NCBI RefSeq assembly: GCF_011006175.1
Contig: NZ_CP048795.1
Location: 1,542,491 to 1,606,490 of the forward strand
Reading direction: 5' to 3'
Length of the DNA: 64,000 nucleotides
DNA from: Hydrogenobacter sp. T-8
GTDB lineage: Bacteria > Aquificota > Aquificia > Aquificales > Aquificaceae
The translations under genes were made by a program, and so were the position numbers. Shown one piece after another: positions 33,741 through 42,816 of this stretch. The notes beneath the pieces are model-generated. The model searched no databases and was not told the origin of the DNA. It was given only the letters and a program-made list of their open reading frames with translations. Each line of letters opens with the position of its first letter. The stretch's first letter is position 1.

Positions 33741-34480
33741 AAAGGCTAATAGCCTTACTCTTCCTTTTAGCAGGTTGTGGCATCAAGGCAAACCCAGGGG
33801 TGCTAAAGGATCCAGAGGTTGAGATTAGAAGGATAGGAAAAAAGGTTTATGTAAGAAGTCTTTTTGGAGAGGTGCAAATAAAGGGATTTGAAAGACAAGG
33901 CGATTACTGGGTGAAAGAGGAAGAAAGACCTTTTTGCTTTGTAGTGGAAAGGATTGGTGAAGGTTCAAAGAAGTTTTGCGTGGGTGGCGCTCTCGAAGAA
34001 AAGCCTTCTTTGAAAATATCAGAGGGCGAAGCCTTTGTAGAGGTTTACCCTTCTAACTTTGAAGCCTACAGGCTATACAACCTCAGAGACAGCTCCCTGT
34101 CCCTTGAGAATGCCAAAACCTTCAGAGAATCTATTAGTTTGGAAAGAGACTACTGGGAGAGGTGTTATGCCATTACAGGCATTAGGGGGAATGTAGAAAG
34201 CCAACCTGTGGAATTTTGTGTAAAGCCAAAACAACCACCCACCGTGTCTGAAGTTGATGGGCTTGAGATAAGGGAGGGAAAGCAAGCTCTATATCTTGTA
34301 TGGTTTTACGAACAGGACTACAGAGAATTTGTTATATATAGAGATGGCAAAGAGATAGGAAGGACTACAGGCTTTGCCTTTGAAACGGAACTTCCAAAGG
34401 AAAAAACCACCTTTACGGTAAAGGTGGTCAGTCCTCTGGGTTTTGAAAGCAAGGGAAGGTCTGTAGATTATAGCCCGTAG
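33737..34480 (+). CDS. Lipoprotein with a fibronectin-III-like C-terminal part
   Basis: 247 residues. MKRLIALLFLLAGC is a lipoprotein signal with lipobox LAGC. The C-terminal part (YLVWFYEQDYREFVIYRDGK, then FTVKVVSPLGFES) looks like a fibronectin type III fold. Function unknown. The 3' end overlaps the convergent biotin carboxylase gene by 13 bases. Confidence 0.75.
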   Translation: MKRLIALLFLLAGCGIKANPGVLKDPEVEIRRIGKKVYVRSLFGEVQIKGFERQGDYWVKEEERPFCFVVERIGEGSKKFCVGGALEEKPSLKISEGEAFVEVYPSNFEAYRLYNLRDSSLSLENAKTFRESISLERDYWERCYAITGIRGNVESQPVEFCVKPKQPPTVSEVDGLEIREGKQALYLVWFYEQDYREFVIYRDGKEIGRTTGFAFETELPKEKTTFTVKVVSPLGFESKGRSVDYSP

Positions 34481-35895
34481 TATGCGGCAATTGCTGCAGA
34501 TATTGCAAGTGCAAGGCTTTCTGGGTCTTCTTCGCCCTCTATCTCAAAATCGTATGTAGGCAGTTTCTCCTCTAAAAACCTTATACCAAAAGTGCCAGAT
34601 ATAAAGTCTGGGTCTCTTATTATCTCCCTATGGAGGGGTATGTTGGTGGGGACTCCTCTCACAATAAACTCATCTATAGCCCTTCTTGCCCTTGCCAACA
34701 CCCTGTCCCAAGTGAGAGCCCACACGCTCATCTTGGCTATCATGGAGTCATAGTATGGCGGTATCACATAGTCCTTGTAAACACCCGCATCCATTCTTAT
34801 ACCGGGACCACCCGGTGAGTAGTAAGCGGTTATCCTACCGGGAGCAGGTGCAAAACCCCTTCTCGGGTCTTCCGCATTTATCCTAAACTCAATGGCATAT
34901 CCTCTGAAGGTAATATCGCTCTGCGTAAAAGGTAGTGGCTCGCCCATGGCAACCCTTATCATGGTTTCCACTATGTCTATGCCCGTTACCATTTCTGTGA
35001 TGGTATGCTCCACCTGAAGACGCGTGTTCATCTCTATAAAGTAAAACTCTCCACTTTTTAGGTCTACCAAAAACTCTAAAGTCCCTGCACTATAGTAGCC
35101 CACCTGCATCATAGCCTTTACGCTAAGACCCAGCATCTTCTGCCTTATATCCCTCGGAAGCACAGGACATGGAGTAAGCTCAATCACTTTCTGATGTTTT
35201 CTCTGCACAGAGCAGTCCCTCTCACCCAAGTGGACCACATTACCATACATGTCTCCCAAGATTTGAACCTCTATATGCTTGGGGTTATCCAAATACTTCT
35301 CCACAAAGAGGTCTCCCTTGCCAAAGAAGGTCTCTGCCTCTCTATAGCCAGATTCAAAGAGCCTTGGCAGGTCTTCAAAGCTACGCACCACCCTCATACC
35401 CCTACCACCACCGCCGTAAGCGGACTTAAGGATTACAGGAAGACCTATTTCTTTTGCATAGTGCATGGCATCTTCGTAGTTTTTAAGAGGGTCTGGAGAC
35501 CCAGGTATGGTGGGAATGCCAAGTTTTTGCATAGCCTGTTTTGCCTTTACCTTGTCTCCAAAGAGCTCAATATGCTCTGGAGAAGGTCCTATGAAGGTTA
35601 TGCCCTTTTTCTTGCAATAACGGGCAAAGTCTGCGTTCTCCGCAAGAAAACCATAGCCCGGATGTATGGCATCCGCACCTATAGACTTGGCAAGGTCTAC
35701 TATTCTCACGTAGTCAAGATAGGCTCTTATAGGGTCGCCGGGTATTAGGTAAGCCTCATCCGCCTTTTTCACATAAAGGGATTTTGTATCCGCCTCTGAG
35801 TATATGGCGGCAGTCTTTATACCAAGCTCCTCACACGCCCTTATTATTCTAAGAGCCACTTCTCCCCTGTTAGCCACAAGAACCTTCCTAAACAT
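34468..35895 (-). CDS. Biotin carboxylase subunit (2-oxoglutarate or pyruvate carboxylase type)
   Basis: 475 residues with the full biotin carboxylase fold: KVLVANRGEVALRIIRA, the ATP-grasp Gly loop AYGGGGRGMR, FIEMNTRLQVEHTITEMVTG and EFRINAEDP. In Hydrogenobacter the closest roles are CfiB (2-oxoglutarate carboxylase, reductive TCA cycle), PycA or AccC. The tail EDPESLALAISAAIAAYYG is not part of AccC and suggests CfiB or PycA. No biotin carrier gene is adjacent. A 17-base gap separates it from the divergent MNT-HEPN gene. Confidence 0.85.
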   Translation of the reverse strand: MFRKVLVANRGEVALRIIRACEELGIKTAAIYSEADTKSLYVKKADEAYLIPGDPIRAYLDYVRIVDLAKSIGADAIHPGYGFLAENADFARYCKKKGITFIGPSPEHIELFGDKVKAKQAMQKLGIPTIPGSPDPLKNYEDAMHYAKEIGLPVILKSAYGGGGRGMRVVRSFEDLPRLFESGYREAETFFGKGDLFVEKYLDNPKHIEVQILGDMYGNVVHLGERDCSVQRKHQKVIELTPCPVLPRDIRQKMLGLSVKAMMQVGYYSAGTLEFLVDLKSGEFYFIEMNTRLQVEHTITEMVTGIDIVETMIRVAMGEPLPFTQSDITFRGYAIEFRINAEDPRRGFAPAPGRITAYYSPGGPGIRMDAGVYKDYVIPPYYDSMIAKMSVWALTWDRVLARARRAIDEFIVRGVPTNIPLHREIIRDPDFISGTFGIRFLEEKLPTYDFEIEGEEDPESLALAISAAIAAYYGL

Positions 35896-35912
35896 GCTAT
35901 AAATTTTAAACC

Positions 35913-36653
35913 ATGACGCTTTTGGTGAAGAAGCTAAAAGGCATCTTGAGAAGACTTGGGAAGGAGATAGAAAAGTCTACAAATAAGAGCCTTTCACTTT
36001 TACTTTTTGGTTCTTATGCAAGAGGAGATTTTCACTCAGGTTCGGATGTGGATGTTTTTGTTATAGTTCCAGAAAATTGGACGGATATTGATAAACAAAA
36101 GGCGATGGAAATAATCACCAAATACAACAACCTATATAACACACTAATAAGTCCTATCTTTGTGAAAGAAAACCAGTTAAAAGACCTTACAATAAGACCA
36201 ATAATACACATATACGGAGAGGCAAGGATGGAGGAAAAGGAGAGATTTTCAGAGAGTAGTAAGTTAAAGTATGCGGAGATGCATTTATCCAAAGCCAAAA
36301 GGCATCTGCAAAGAGCAAAACAGCTTTTTGAAATTGGAATGTATCCACCTGCAGTTCATGAAGCCTACTATTCAGTCTTTCACTCTTCTAAAGCCTATCT
36401 ATTTCTCTTGGGAGAAGACCCTCAAACACATAAGGGCGTGAGGCAATTGATGAATTTATATCTTTTTAAAGAAAAGAAGTATGTTAGCCTTTCAAAGATA
36501 TACGACCAAGCGATGTATATGAGGCAAAGGTCAGACTACGATGTTATAGGAGATTTCATTGATAGAGAGGAGTGTGAAAAACTTTTAAAAGATGTGGAAA
36601 TTTATGTGGGGAAGTTAGAGAAAATTATCCAAAATCTCATAGAAAAGGTTTAA
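35913..36653 (+). CDS. Fused MNT nucleotidyltransferase and HEPN protein
   Basis: 246 residues. The N-terminal half has LLFGSYARGDFHSGSDVDVFVI, i.e. the GSxxRGD...SDxD signature of minimal nucleotidyltransferases. The C-terminal half (from about 110, KYAEMHLSKAKRHLQRAKQL) is a HEPN helical bundle with MRQRSDYDV near its end. MntA and HepT are usually separate genes of a toxin-antitoxin pair in which MNT AMPylates HEPN; here they are one chain. The HEPN RNase motif Rx4-6H is not clear (RQRSDY), so this may be a non-toxic fusion. Confidence 0.85.
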   Translation: MTLLVKKLKGILRRLGKEIEKSTNKSLSLLLFGSYARGDFHSGSDVDVFVIVPENWTDIDKQKAMEIITKYNNLYNTLISPIFVKENQLKDLTIRPIIHIYGEARMEEKERFSESSKLKYAEMHLSKAKRHLQRAKQLFEIGMYPPAVHEAYYSVFHSSKAYLFLLGEDPQTHKGVRQLMNLYLFKEKKYVSLSKIYDQAMYMRQRSDYDVIGDFIDREECEKLLKDVEIYVGKLEKIIQNLIEKV

Positions 36654-37190
36654 CTATTCAAGTTTTTCAATAATAAAGCTCTGGTTAGTGTATATACAAA
36701 TCTCACCTGCTATCTTGAGAGATTCTCTAACTATATCCTCTGCGGACATGTCTGTGTTTCTGTAAAGAGCCAAGGCGGAAGCCCTCGCATAGTCTCCACC
36801 AGAACCTATGGCAAGCACGGGTTCGTCTGGCTCTATTACATCTCCGTTGCCAGAGAGAAGCAACATACGTTCTTTATCCGCTACAAGCAAAAGAGCCTCA
36901 AGCCTTCTTAGACTTCTATCCATTCTCCAATCCTTTGCAAGCTCCACACAGGCTCTGAGAAGGTTTCCTCTAAATTCTTCCAATTTCCCTTCAAGTCTTT
37001 CCATAAGGGCAAGTCCATCCGCCGCAGAACCAGCAAATCCCACCAAAACGCTATCTTTGTAAAGTTTCCTTATTTTCCTCGCACTGTGCTTTATCACAGA
37101 AGACCCAAGAGTCACTTGCCCATCACCACCCATAACCGTTATATGATTTCTCCTTACCGCAAGTATGGTAGTTGACCTTGTGCCTCTCAT
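36654..37190 (-). CDS. hslV: ATP-dependent protease proteolytic subunit HslV
   Basis: 178 residues. STTILAVRRN at the start provides the N-terminal Thr nucleophile after processing, with GGDGQVTLG and GFAGSAADGLALMERLEGKL as in HslV. It forms the two-ring peptidase that works with HslU, whose gene is not adjacent. Its start is 21 bases from that of the divergent GGDEF/EAL gene. Confidence 0.95.
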   Translation of the reverse strand: MRGTRSTTILAVRRNHITVMGGDGQVTLGSSVIKHSARKIRKLYKDSVLVGFAGSAADGLALMERLEGKLEEFRGNLLRACVELAKDWRMDRSLRRLEALLLVADKERMLLLSGNGDVIEPDEPVLAIGSGGDYARASALALYRNTDMSAEDIVRESLKIAGEICIYTNQSFIIEKLE

Positions 37191-37211
37191 TGTTATAATA
37201 TTTTACTGCCT

Positions 37212-38441
37212 GTGGTGAGAAAAAATCTAAGCTGTTTGGAGCTCTACAGACAAACTTTAGTGTCAAACATAGCTTGCCTCCTTGAGTATATGCAAAAGTT
37301 GTTCTACCTCTACGAAAGAAAGGGGGAAAGTCTTTCTGTGCTTCTTCTGGATGTGGATAATATGAAAGAAATAAATAGAAGTGGTGGATACGCATATGGA
37401 AATGAGGTTCTTTTGAAAATATCCGAAGTCATATCAAACAGTATAAGGAAGAGCGATATAGCAGGCAAGTACAAGGGTAGCTCTTTCCTTATATTACTTC
37501 CAAACTCTGACGCAAAAGGAGCTGAAAAGGTTGCAAAAAGGATAAAAAGTAGAATAGAAGTCCTTGATTTTAACTCAAAGGTAAGCATAACCATCGGTAT
37601 ATACAGCTTTGTGCCTACAGGTCAAAGTGTAGAAGCTGTGCTTGACCTTATGGAAGCACATGTGGCGGAGGTTAAAAGTAGAGGTGGTGGTGATATGGTG
37701 CTTATTCAAAAGGAACTGCCCAAGAGAGCCATTGACTACCAGACCCTCATTGAAGCTCTTAAGAAAAAGCTTGTAGAGCCTGCCTTTCAACCCATATACA
37801 ACCTTGAGAGTGGAAAGATAGAAGGCTATGAAGTGCTTATGAGGCTTGTGATGGAGGATGGAAGAGTCCTGCCTGCTGGTTGTTTCATAAAAGACCTTTT
37901 AAAAACCTCCTTTATAAGCCCCTTTGAGGAAATTGTGCTTCAAAAGGCTTTTTCAAAGTTCACAGCCTATGGTCTTGAAGGTAAAATTTATGTAAATTTT
38001 CCTTACAACTTTGTTAACTTCATAGCAAAGGGTAGGTTCAAGCTGTTAGACTTCTACAAGGAAGTAACCTCTTACGGAATTGAACCATCCAGAGTGGTGT
38101 TAGAGCTTTCTGAAGGTAAGATGACAGGAAGCACTGAAGACCTATTAGAACTTGTAAAGGAAGCGAGGAGCTATGGATTTGGAATTGCGGTGGATGACTT
38201 TGGCGTAGAATACTCTTCTGTAGAGAGGCTTATTAAAACAAAACCAGACGTGGTAAAACTTGACGGGTTTTTCTTGAGAGATGCACGTTCTATGTTAAAA
38301 TGGGTGGTTGTTGGGATGAAAAGGCTTGGCTTTAAGGTGGTTGTGGAACAGGTGGAAAATGAAGAGGAATTTGAGTTTATAAAAAGCCTCAAGGTGGATA
38401 TGGCACAGGGATTTTATTTAGGAGAGCCTCAACTACTATGA
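37212..38441 (+). CDS. GGDEF-EAL protein with degenerate GGDEF
   Basis: 409 residues from GTG. The GGDEF half keeps the fold (LLLDVDNMKEINRSGGYAYG) but the active loop reads YKGSSF instead of GGDEF, so it should not make cyclic di-GMP. The EAL half (from about 175) keeps the metal and substrate residues: GYEVLMR, VELSE-like LELSEGK, VDDFG and KLDG; EGVE is EQVE. It is likely a phosphodiesterase or a cyclic di-GMP-binding effector. No membrane helix or sensor domain is present. Confidence 0.88.
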   Translation: MVRKNLSCLELYRQTLVSNIACLLEYMQKLFYLYERKGESLSVLLLDVDNMKEINRSGGYAYGNEVLLKISEVISNSIRKSDIAGKYKGSSFLILLPNSDAKGAEKVAKRIKSRIEVLDFNSKVSITIGIYSFVPTGQSVEAVLDLMEAHVAEVKSRGGGDMVLIQKELPKRAIDYQTLIEALKKKLVEPAFQPIYNLESGKIEGYEVLMRLVMEDGRVLPAGCFIKDLLKTSFISPFEEIVLQKAFSKFTAYGLEGKIYVNFPYNFVNFIAKGRFKLLDFYKEVTSYGIEPSRVVLELSEGKMTGSTEDLLELVKEARSYGFGIAVDDFGVEYSSVERLIKTKPDVVKLDGFFLRDARSMLKWVVVGMKRLGFKVVVEQVENEEEFEFIKSLKVDMAQGFYLGEPQLL

Positions 38442-39142
38442 AGAACTTTATAATACCCGCCATTGACCTAAAGGAAGGTAAAGTAGTAAGGCTTTTCAGA
38501 GGGGATTTTGAAAAGACAAAGGTCTACTCAAGCTCTCCCGAGGATATGGCAAAGCTCTTTGAGGAGCTTGGTTTTAAAAGACTTCATGTGGTAGACCTTG
38601 ATGGAAGCCTTGAAGGTATGCCAGTGAATCTCCCTTCCATTAGGCTCATAAGAAAAGCCTTTTCTGGCTCTATTGAGGTTGGCGGTGGTATAAGAAGCGT
38701 GGAAACCTGTAAGGTCTTGCACGAGGAAGGAATAGAGTTCTTTGTGGTTGGCACTTTGGCAGTAAGAGAGCCAAGAACCTTTGAAAAGATGGTGGAGCTC
38801 TTCCCAGAGAGGGTTATATTGGCTGTGGATTCAAAGGGTGGAAAGGTGGCGGTAGGTGGTTGGAAGGAGGAAAGCTCTACAAGCCCGCAGGAGCTGGCTT
38901 TAAGATACGAAAACACACCCATATGGGGTTATCTTTACACCAACATAGACAAGGATGGCACGCTTGAAGGTGTGGATACAAAACCTTATGTGGAGTTTAA
39001 AGGCTATACAAAAAAACCCGTGCTTGCCTCTGGAGGTGTGGCAAGCCTTGAAGATATAAAAAGGCTCATGTCTATAGTGGAAGGAGTAGTGGTTGGAAAG
39101 GCAATATATGAGGGCAGAATAAACCTAAGAGAGCTGTTATGA
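38438..39142 (+). CDS. hisA: Phosphoribosylformimino-AICAR ribotide isomerase
   Basis: 234 residues, a (beta/alpha)8 barrel. Catalytic Asp pair in PAIDLKEGKVVRL and YTNIDKDGTLEG, with phosphate loops GGGIRS and ASGGVAS. Histidine synthesis, fourth step. It overlaps the preceding gene by 4 bases, an unrelated function. Confidence 0.96.
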   Translation: MKNFIIPAIDLKEGKVVRLFRGDFEKTKVYSSSPEDMAKLFEELGFKRLHVVDLDGSLEGMPVNLPSIRLIRKAFSGSIEVGGGIRSVETCKVLHEEGIEFFVVGTLAVREPRTFEKMVELFPERVILAVDSKGGKVAVGGWKEESSTSPQELALRYENTPIWGYLYTNIDKDGTLEGVDTKPYVEFKGYTKKPVLASGGVASLEDIKRLMSIVEGVVVGKAIYEGRINLRELL

Positions 39143-39149
39143 TTTTCCT

Positions 39150-40169
39150 ATGGTTGGAGTAGTCCTTTTTAACATGGGAGGTCCAGACAGCCTATCTGCC
39201 ATACAGCCCTTTCTCTATAACCTCTTTTCTGACCACGACATAATAAGGTTTCCAAGACCTATTCAAAAACCTCTTGCTTGGCTCATTTCAAGGCTTAGAG
39301 CTAAGAAAACAAGACATTATTACGAAATAATGGGTGGAAAATCTCCACAAAGGGAACAAACCCAGGCTCAGGCAAAAGCTCTGCAGGAAGCCCTTGGAGA
39401 AGACTTCAAGGTGGTGGTTGCCCTCCGCTACTGGCATCCTCTCACAGAGGAAGCTCTCAGCGAGCTTTTGTCTTACCCCGTTGAGAGGATAGTGCTACTG
39501 CCCCTCTATCCTCAATACAGCAGGACCACCACAGGCTCTTCCTTTAACGAGTTTGACAGGGTTTTTAGAAGACTCAAAGGTTCAGGAAAGCACTTTTCTC
39601 TAACTACCCTAAAGGGTCAAGAAAACCCATACTTTTATCCCTCTACTTTACCTATCCATAGAATAAACTGTTATCACAACCATCCCACCTACATAAGAGC
39701 TATGGTAGAGAACATAAAGGAACATCTACCAAACTGGCAAGAATACTTCTTTCTCTTTACTGCCCATAGCCTTCCAGTTAGTATCATAAAGGAAGGAGAC
39801 CCATACCAAAGGCAAACGGAAGAGACAGTAAGGCTTATTATGGAACACTTTCCGGGTGTAAGGCATGCCCTTGGATATCAAAGCAAAGTAGGACCCACCA
39901 GATGGCTTGAACCCTTTACAGATAAACTCTTAGAAGAACTTATTAACTCAGGCGTAAAAAGGATAGCGGTTATTCCAGTATCCTTTACCTGCGAACACTC
40001 AGAAACCTTGTATGAGCTTGACTATCTTTATGGAAACATGGCAAGGGAAAGGGGTGTGGACTTTGTTAGAATCCCAACTCTCAAGACACACCCCACGTAT
40101 ATACAAGCCTTAAAAGAGCTTGTGATTCAGACTATCTCAAGCTGTGAAAAGATAAAGGGTATTTCGTAG
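39150..40169 (+). CDS. hemH: Ferrochelatase
   Basis: 339 residues. NMGGPDS at the start, LLPLYPQYSRTTTGS, catalytic His in FTAHSLP and the metal-side Glu in FTCEHSETLYELD. It inserts iron into protoporphyrin, the last step for the hemes used by the cytochromes in this window. The 3' end overlaps the convergent ndk gene by 43 bases. Confidence 0.95.
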   Translation: MVGVVLFNMGGPDSLSAIQPFLYNLFSDHDIIRFPRPIQKPLAWLISRLRAKKTRHYYEIMGGKSPQREQTQAQAKALQEALGEDFKVVVALRYWHPLTEEALSELLSYPVERIVLLPLYPQYSRTTTGSSFNEFDRVFRRLKGSGKHFSLTTLKGQENPYFYPSTLPIHRINCYHNHPTYIRAMVENIKEHLPNWQEYFFLFTAHSLPVSIIKEGDPYQRQTEETVRLIMEHFPGVRHALGYQSKVGPTRWLEPFTDKLLEELINSGVKRIAVIPVSFTCEHSETLYELDYLYGNMARERGVDFVRIPTLKTHPTYIQALKELVIQTISSCEKIKGIS

Positions 40170-40549
40170 TCCGCAGACTCTTTGGAGTCCGAAGCGTGCA
40201 CTGCGTTTTTGCCCTTGTCGGTGCCAAAGAGCGCCCTAATGGAGTTAGGAGCCACCTTTCTTGCCTCGTTGCTGTCTGTAGGACCTATTATTTCTCTAAC
40301 TCTTCTTATGGCATCTTCACCTTCCAAGACCATGGCAACCACAGGACCAGAAGTCATAAACTCTACCAGTTCTCCAAAGAAGGGTCTTTCTCTGTGAACC
40401 GCATAAAAGCCTTCCGCCTGCTCTCTGGTAAACCTAAAAAGCTTAAGAGCCCTAATCTTAAAGCCCTCAGATATAAAACGGTCAATTATCTTGCCCGTAG
40501 CACCCTTCTCAAAGGCATCTGGCTTGACTATAACCAGCGTCCTCTCCAT
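40127..40549 (-). CDS. ndk: Nucleoside diphosphate kinase
   Basis: 140 residues. ERTLVIVKPDAF, GSD-equivalent GPTDSNEARKVAPNSIRA and the phospho-histidine in NAVHASDS are present. It balances nucleoside triphosphates. It is the last gene of the atpF'-atpF-atpH run. Confidence 0.97.
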   Translation of the reverse strand: MERTLVIVKPDAFEKGATGKIIDRFISEGFKIRALKLFRFTREQAEGFYAVHRERPFFGELVEFMTSGPVVAMVLEGEDAIRRVREIIGPTDSNEARKVAPNSIRALFGTDKGKNAVHASDSKESADYEIPFIFSQLEIV

Positions 40550-40561
40550 CTTATACCTCCT

Positions 40562-40840
40562 TTATTCTCCTTCAAAGGATTGTAGCTCCTCCATAAGAGA
40601 TTTAACTTGGTGCATAATTGCACCTAAAAGGTTTTCCACGGGAGAGTTCCAATAGGCTTCATTAAAGACTATCTCTTTTTGCGGACCCTCCTCATCTCCT
40701 TCAAGATAAGTAATCACAACGGTAGGATACTCCACAGAATCCTTATCTGGCAGTAGCAGTTCCACATCCACCTCTGGTGGTATAGCCATGGACTTTAGTT
40801 TTCTTGATAACTCTTCAAACTTTTCCTTTGGATACTCCAT
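40562..40840 (-). CDS. Small acidic protein of unknown function
   Basis: 92 residues, acidic, no signal peptide, membrane helix or known motif. An AAGG-type ribosome site and its fit between atpH (1 base away) and ndk (12 bases) argue that it is real. I do not recognise it. Confidence 0.65.
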   Translation of the reverse strand: MEYPKEKFEELSRKLKSMAIPPEVDVELLLPDKDSVEYPTVVITYLEGDEEGPQKEIVFNEAYWNSPVENLLGAIMHQVKSLMEELQSFEGE

Positions 40841-40841
40841 A

Positions 40842-41378
40842 TTAGCCTCTCAGAATGCCCTCAAGCCCTCTTCTTACAGAAGCATCAAGCACAAAGCTGG
40901 AAGTCTTCAAAAGAAAGCCACCTATAAGCTCTGGGTCTTCTACAACTTCAAACTCGTAATCCCTACCTGTATAGTCTCTTATTACCTTTTTTATCCTTTC
41001 AAGCTCTTGATCTTCTACCCTTCTTGCGAGAACAAGCAACGCCTTGCTAAGCCTTAGGAGTTTTTCCACCTCGTAGTCGTAAACCCTTTTTACCTCACCA
41101 AGGGAGGGAATGGCGTTTATGTCCAGTATGTATTCAAGCACTTCATCCAAGCCCTGCCCTATGCCAAACCTTTCTCTAAGACCTTTCAAAAAGGCGAGCT
41201 TTTTCTCTTTGGGTATTGTAGGGTTTAGCACAAAGCCCCTAAAATCCTTTTCTGACTTGTAGAGTCTGTATAGAATTTCCAAAAGCTGTGATACCTTTAT
41301 GAGTTCTTGTCTCTCCTTCTGCGTCTTTTCCAAAAGCAGTTTTGCCACCTTTCTTATTATCTCGGGCCGTGCCTTCAT
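40842..41378 (-). CDS. atpH: ATP synthase delta subunit
   Basis: 178 residues. The C-terminal segment VEDPELIGGFLLKTSSFVLD is the conserved delta/OSCP element. It links the F1 head to the b/b' stalk. It overlaps atpF by 4 bases. The remaining ATP synthase genes are elsewhere, so the operon is split. Confidence 0.93.
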   Translation of the reverse strand: MKARPEIIRKVAKLLLEKTQKERQELIKVSQLLEILYRLYKSEKDFRGFVLNPTIPKEKKLAFLKGLRERFGIGQGLDEVLEYILDINAIPSLGEVKRVYDYEVEKLLRLSKALLVLARRVEDQELERIKKVIRDYTGRDYEFEVVEDPELIGGFLLKTSSFVLDASVRRGLEGILRG

Positions 41379-41869
41379 CTTTTCGCCTCCAGATTTTTGA
41401 GGGACTTCTCTATGTATGCGGTCTGCACCTTTTCGTCCTTAAACCTTTCCTTTAGAACCTCCACAGAGAGCTGATAAGCCCTCTCCGCACCGTAGCGAAG
41501 TAGCTCTTCCTTTGCCTTCTTTAGCTCTATGTCTATCACTTCCTTTGCCTTCTCCCTTATCCTACCAGCGGTTTCTTGTGCTTTTCTTTGCTCTTCTTCC
41601 TTTATTGTCTGTGCGGTCTGCTGGGAAATTTTAAGCTGTTCTTCATATCTTCTCTGTGCATCCTGAAGGCTTTCCTTAGCTCTTTTTAGCTCTTTTTGAG
41701 CTTCTGAAAGCTCCTCTTCAGAGCCTATGAGCTTTTCCGTCAAACCATGAAAGTATCTATTGAAGGCTTCTGAGATAGGTTTTTTCCCAAAGTAGTAGAC
41801 TATACCAAGAAAAGCCAAGATGTTAAGACCCTTCCATATAAGCTCAAGGATGTGGTGTCCTTCGCTCAT
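41375..41869 (-). CDS. atpF: ATP synthase b subunit
   Basis: 164 residues. One N-terminal membrane helix (IWKGLNILAFLGIVYYFGKKP) followed by a long charged coiled coil. It forms the peripheral stalk with the b' subunit encoded just upstream (4-base overlap). Confidence 0.92.
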   Translation of the reverse strand: MSEGHHILELIWKGLNILAFLGIVYYFGKKPISEAFNRYFHGLTEKLIGSEEELSEAQKELKRAKESLQDAQRRYEEQLKISQQTAQTIKEEEQRKAQETAGRIREKAKEVIDIELKKAKEELLRYGAERAYQLSVEVLKERFKDEKVQTAYIEKSLKNLEAKR

Positions 41870-42306
41870 GCTGCCTCCTCCAAGACTTTGCTTGTTATTA
41901 GCTCTGCTATTTCCCTTACCCTTTCATCAAGTTTGCTCTTTTCTTCCTCAAGGCTTTTTCTTATCTCTTCTACCGCTTTGGCTATTTCCTCTTGGGTTTC
42001 TTGCTCCACCTTTGAGAGTATCTCTGCCCTTAGCTTTTCCGCCTCTTTTCTTGCCTGCTCCAGTATCTGGTTTGATTCCCTTCTTCCCTTTTCTAAGATG
42101 CTTTGAGCTTCTTGGATATACCGCTGAGCTTCTTCCCTAAGTTTTATTGCCTCTTGTGTGTTTTCTTCAACGAGCCTTTCCCTTTCCTCTATTACCTGAG
42201 AGTAAGGCTTTACAAGAATGCTCCTTATTATGGCAGTAAACACAAGGAAAAGAATTGCCTGAATAAAGAGGGTTATGTTAGGATACATAGCTTGTTGTAT
42301 ATCCAT
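41866..42306 (-). CDS. atpF': ATP synthase b' subunit
   Basis: 146 residues. MYPNITLFIQAILFLVFTAI is the membrane anchor typical of b/b' subunits, then KPYSQVIEERERLVEE and a long coiled coil. A separate b' is found in cyanobacteria, alpha-proteobacteria and Aquificales. GGAGGC precedes the start. Confidence 0.9.
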   Translation of the reverse strand: MDIQQAMYPNITLFIQAILFLVFTAIIRSILVKPYSQVIEERERLVEENTQEAIKLREEAQRYIQEAQSILEKGRRESNQILEQARKEAEKLRAEILSKVEQETQEEIAKAVEEIRKSLEEEKSKLDERVREIAELITSKVLEEAA

Positions 42307-42368
42307 TTTAGCCTCCTACGAAGTTATTATATCACAGCTCAAGCCTTTTGGACTATATTTAATGAACT

Positions 42369-42587
42369 ATGAAACTGCCAGTGGTAATAGAAAGGGATGA
42401 GGATGGCTTTTATGTGGTAGAGTGTCCACTGCTTAGGGGATGCTACACACAAGGTAGAACTTTGGAAGAGGCACTTGAAAGACTTAAGGAGGTCATAAAC
42501 TTGTGCCTTGAGGAGGCAGAAAATCTTGAGATAGCCAAGGATTACAACCCAGAAGAGTTAATTTTCAGTGTAATGGAAAGTGGGTAG
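42369..42587 (+). CDS. hicB: HicB-family antitoxin
   Basis: 72 residues with the degraded RNase-H-like fold of HicB: VVIERDEDGFYVVECPLLRG, then CYTQGRTLEEALERLKEVI. No C-terminal DNA-binding domain is present, so autoregulation may be absent or use another factor. It overlaps hicA by 8 bases. Order B then A is the less common one. TATATT lies 9 bases before the ATG. Confidence 0.9.
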   Translation: MKLPVVIERDEDGFYVVECPLLRGCYTQGRTLEEALERLKEVINLCLEEAENLEIAKDYNPEELIFSVMESG

Positions 42588-42816
42588 GCTAACTCCGCTC
42601 CCTGCGTGGAAGGTTATAAAGTGTTTTGAAAAACTTGGCTATGAGGTTATCAGGCAAAGGGGAAGCCATGTGAGGCTACATCACAAATATAGAAACCCAT
42701 TGACTATCCTTTATCACGATGAAATAGGGGTAGGGCTACTAAGAAAGTTGATAAGAGACGCTGGCATAACAGTAGAACACTTCATGAAGATTCTTGAAGA
42801 GTATCCCTTAGCCTAG
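42580..42816 (+). CDS. hicA: HicA-family mRNA interferase toxin, 3' end supplied by IS
   Basis: 78 residues from GTG. The dsRBD-like fold has the catalytic His in RQRGSHVRLHH. The last codons (EYPLA and stop) come from IS copy B, whose boundary is at 42798; the core domain is complete, so the toxin is probably still functional. Confidence 0.88.
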   Translation: MGRLTPLPAWKVIKCFEKLGYEVIRQRGSHVRLHHKYRNPLTILYHDEIGVGLLRKLIRDAGITVEHFMKILEEYPLA

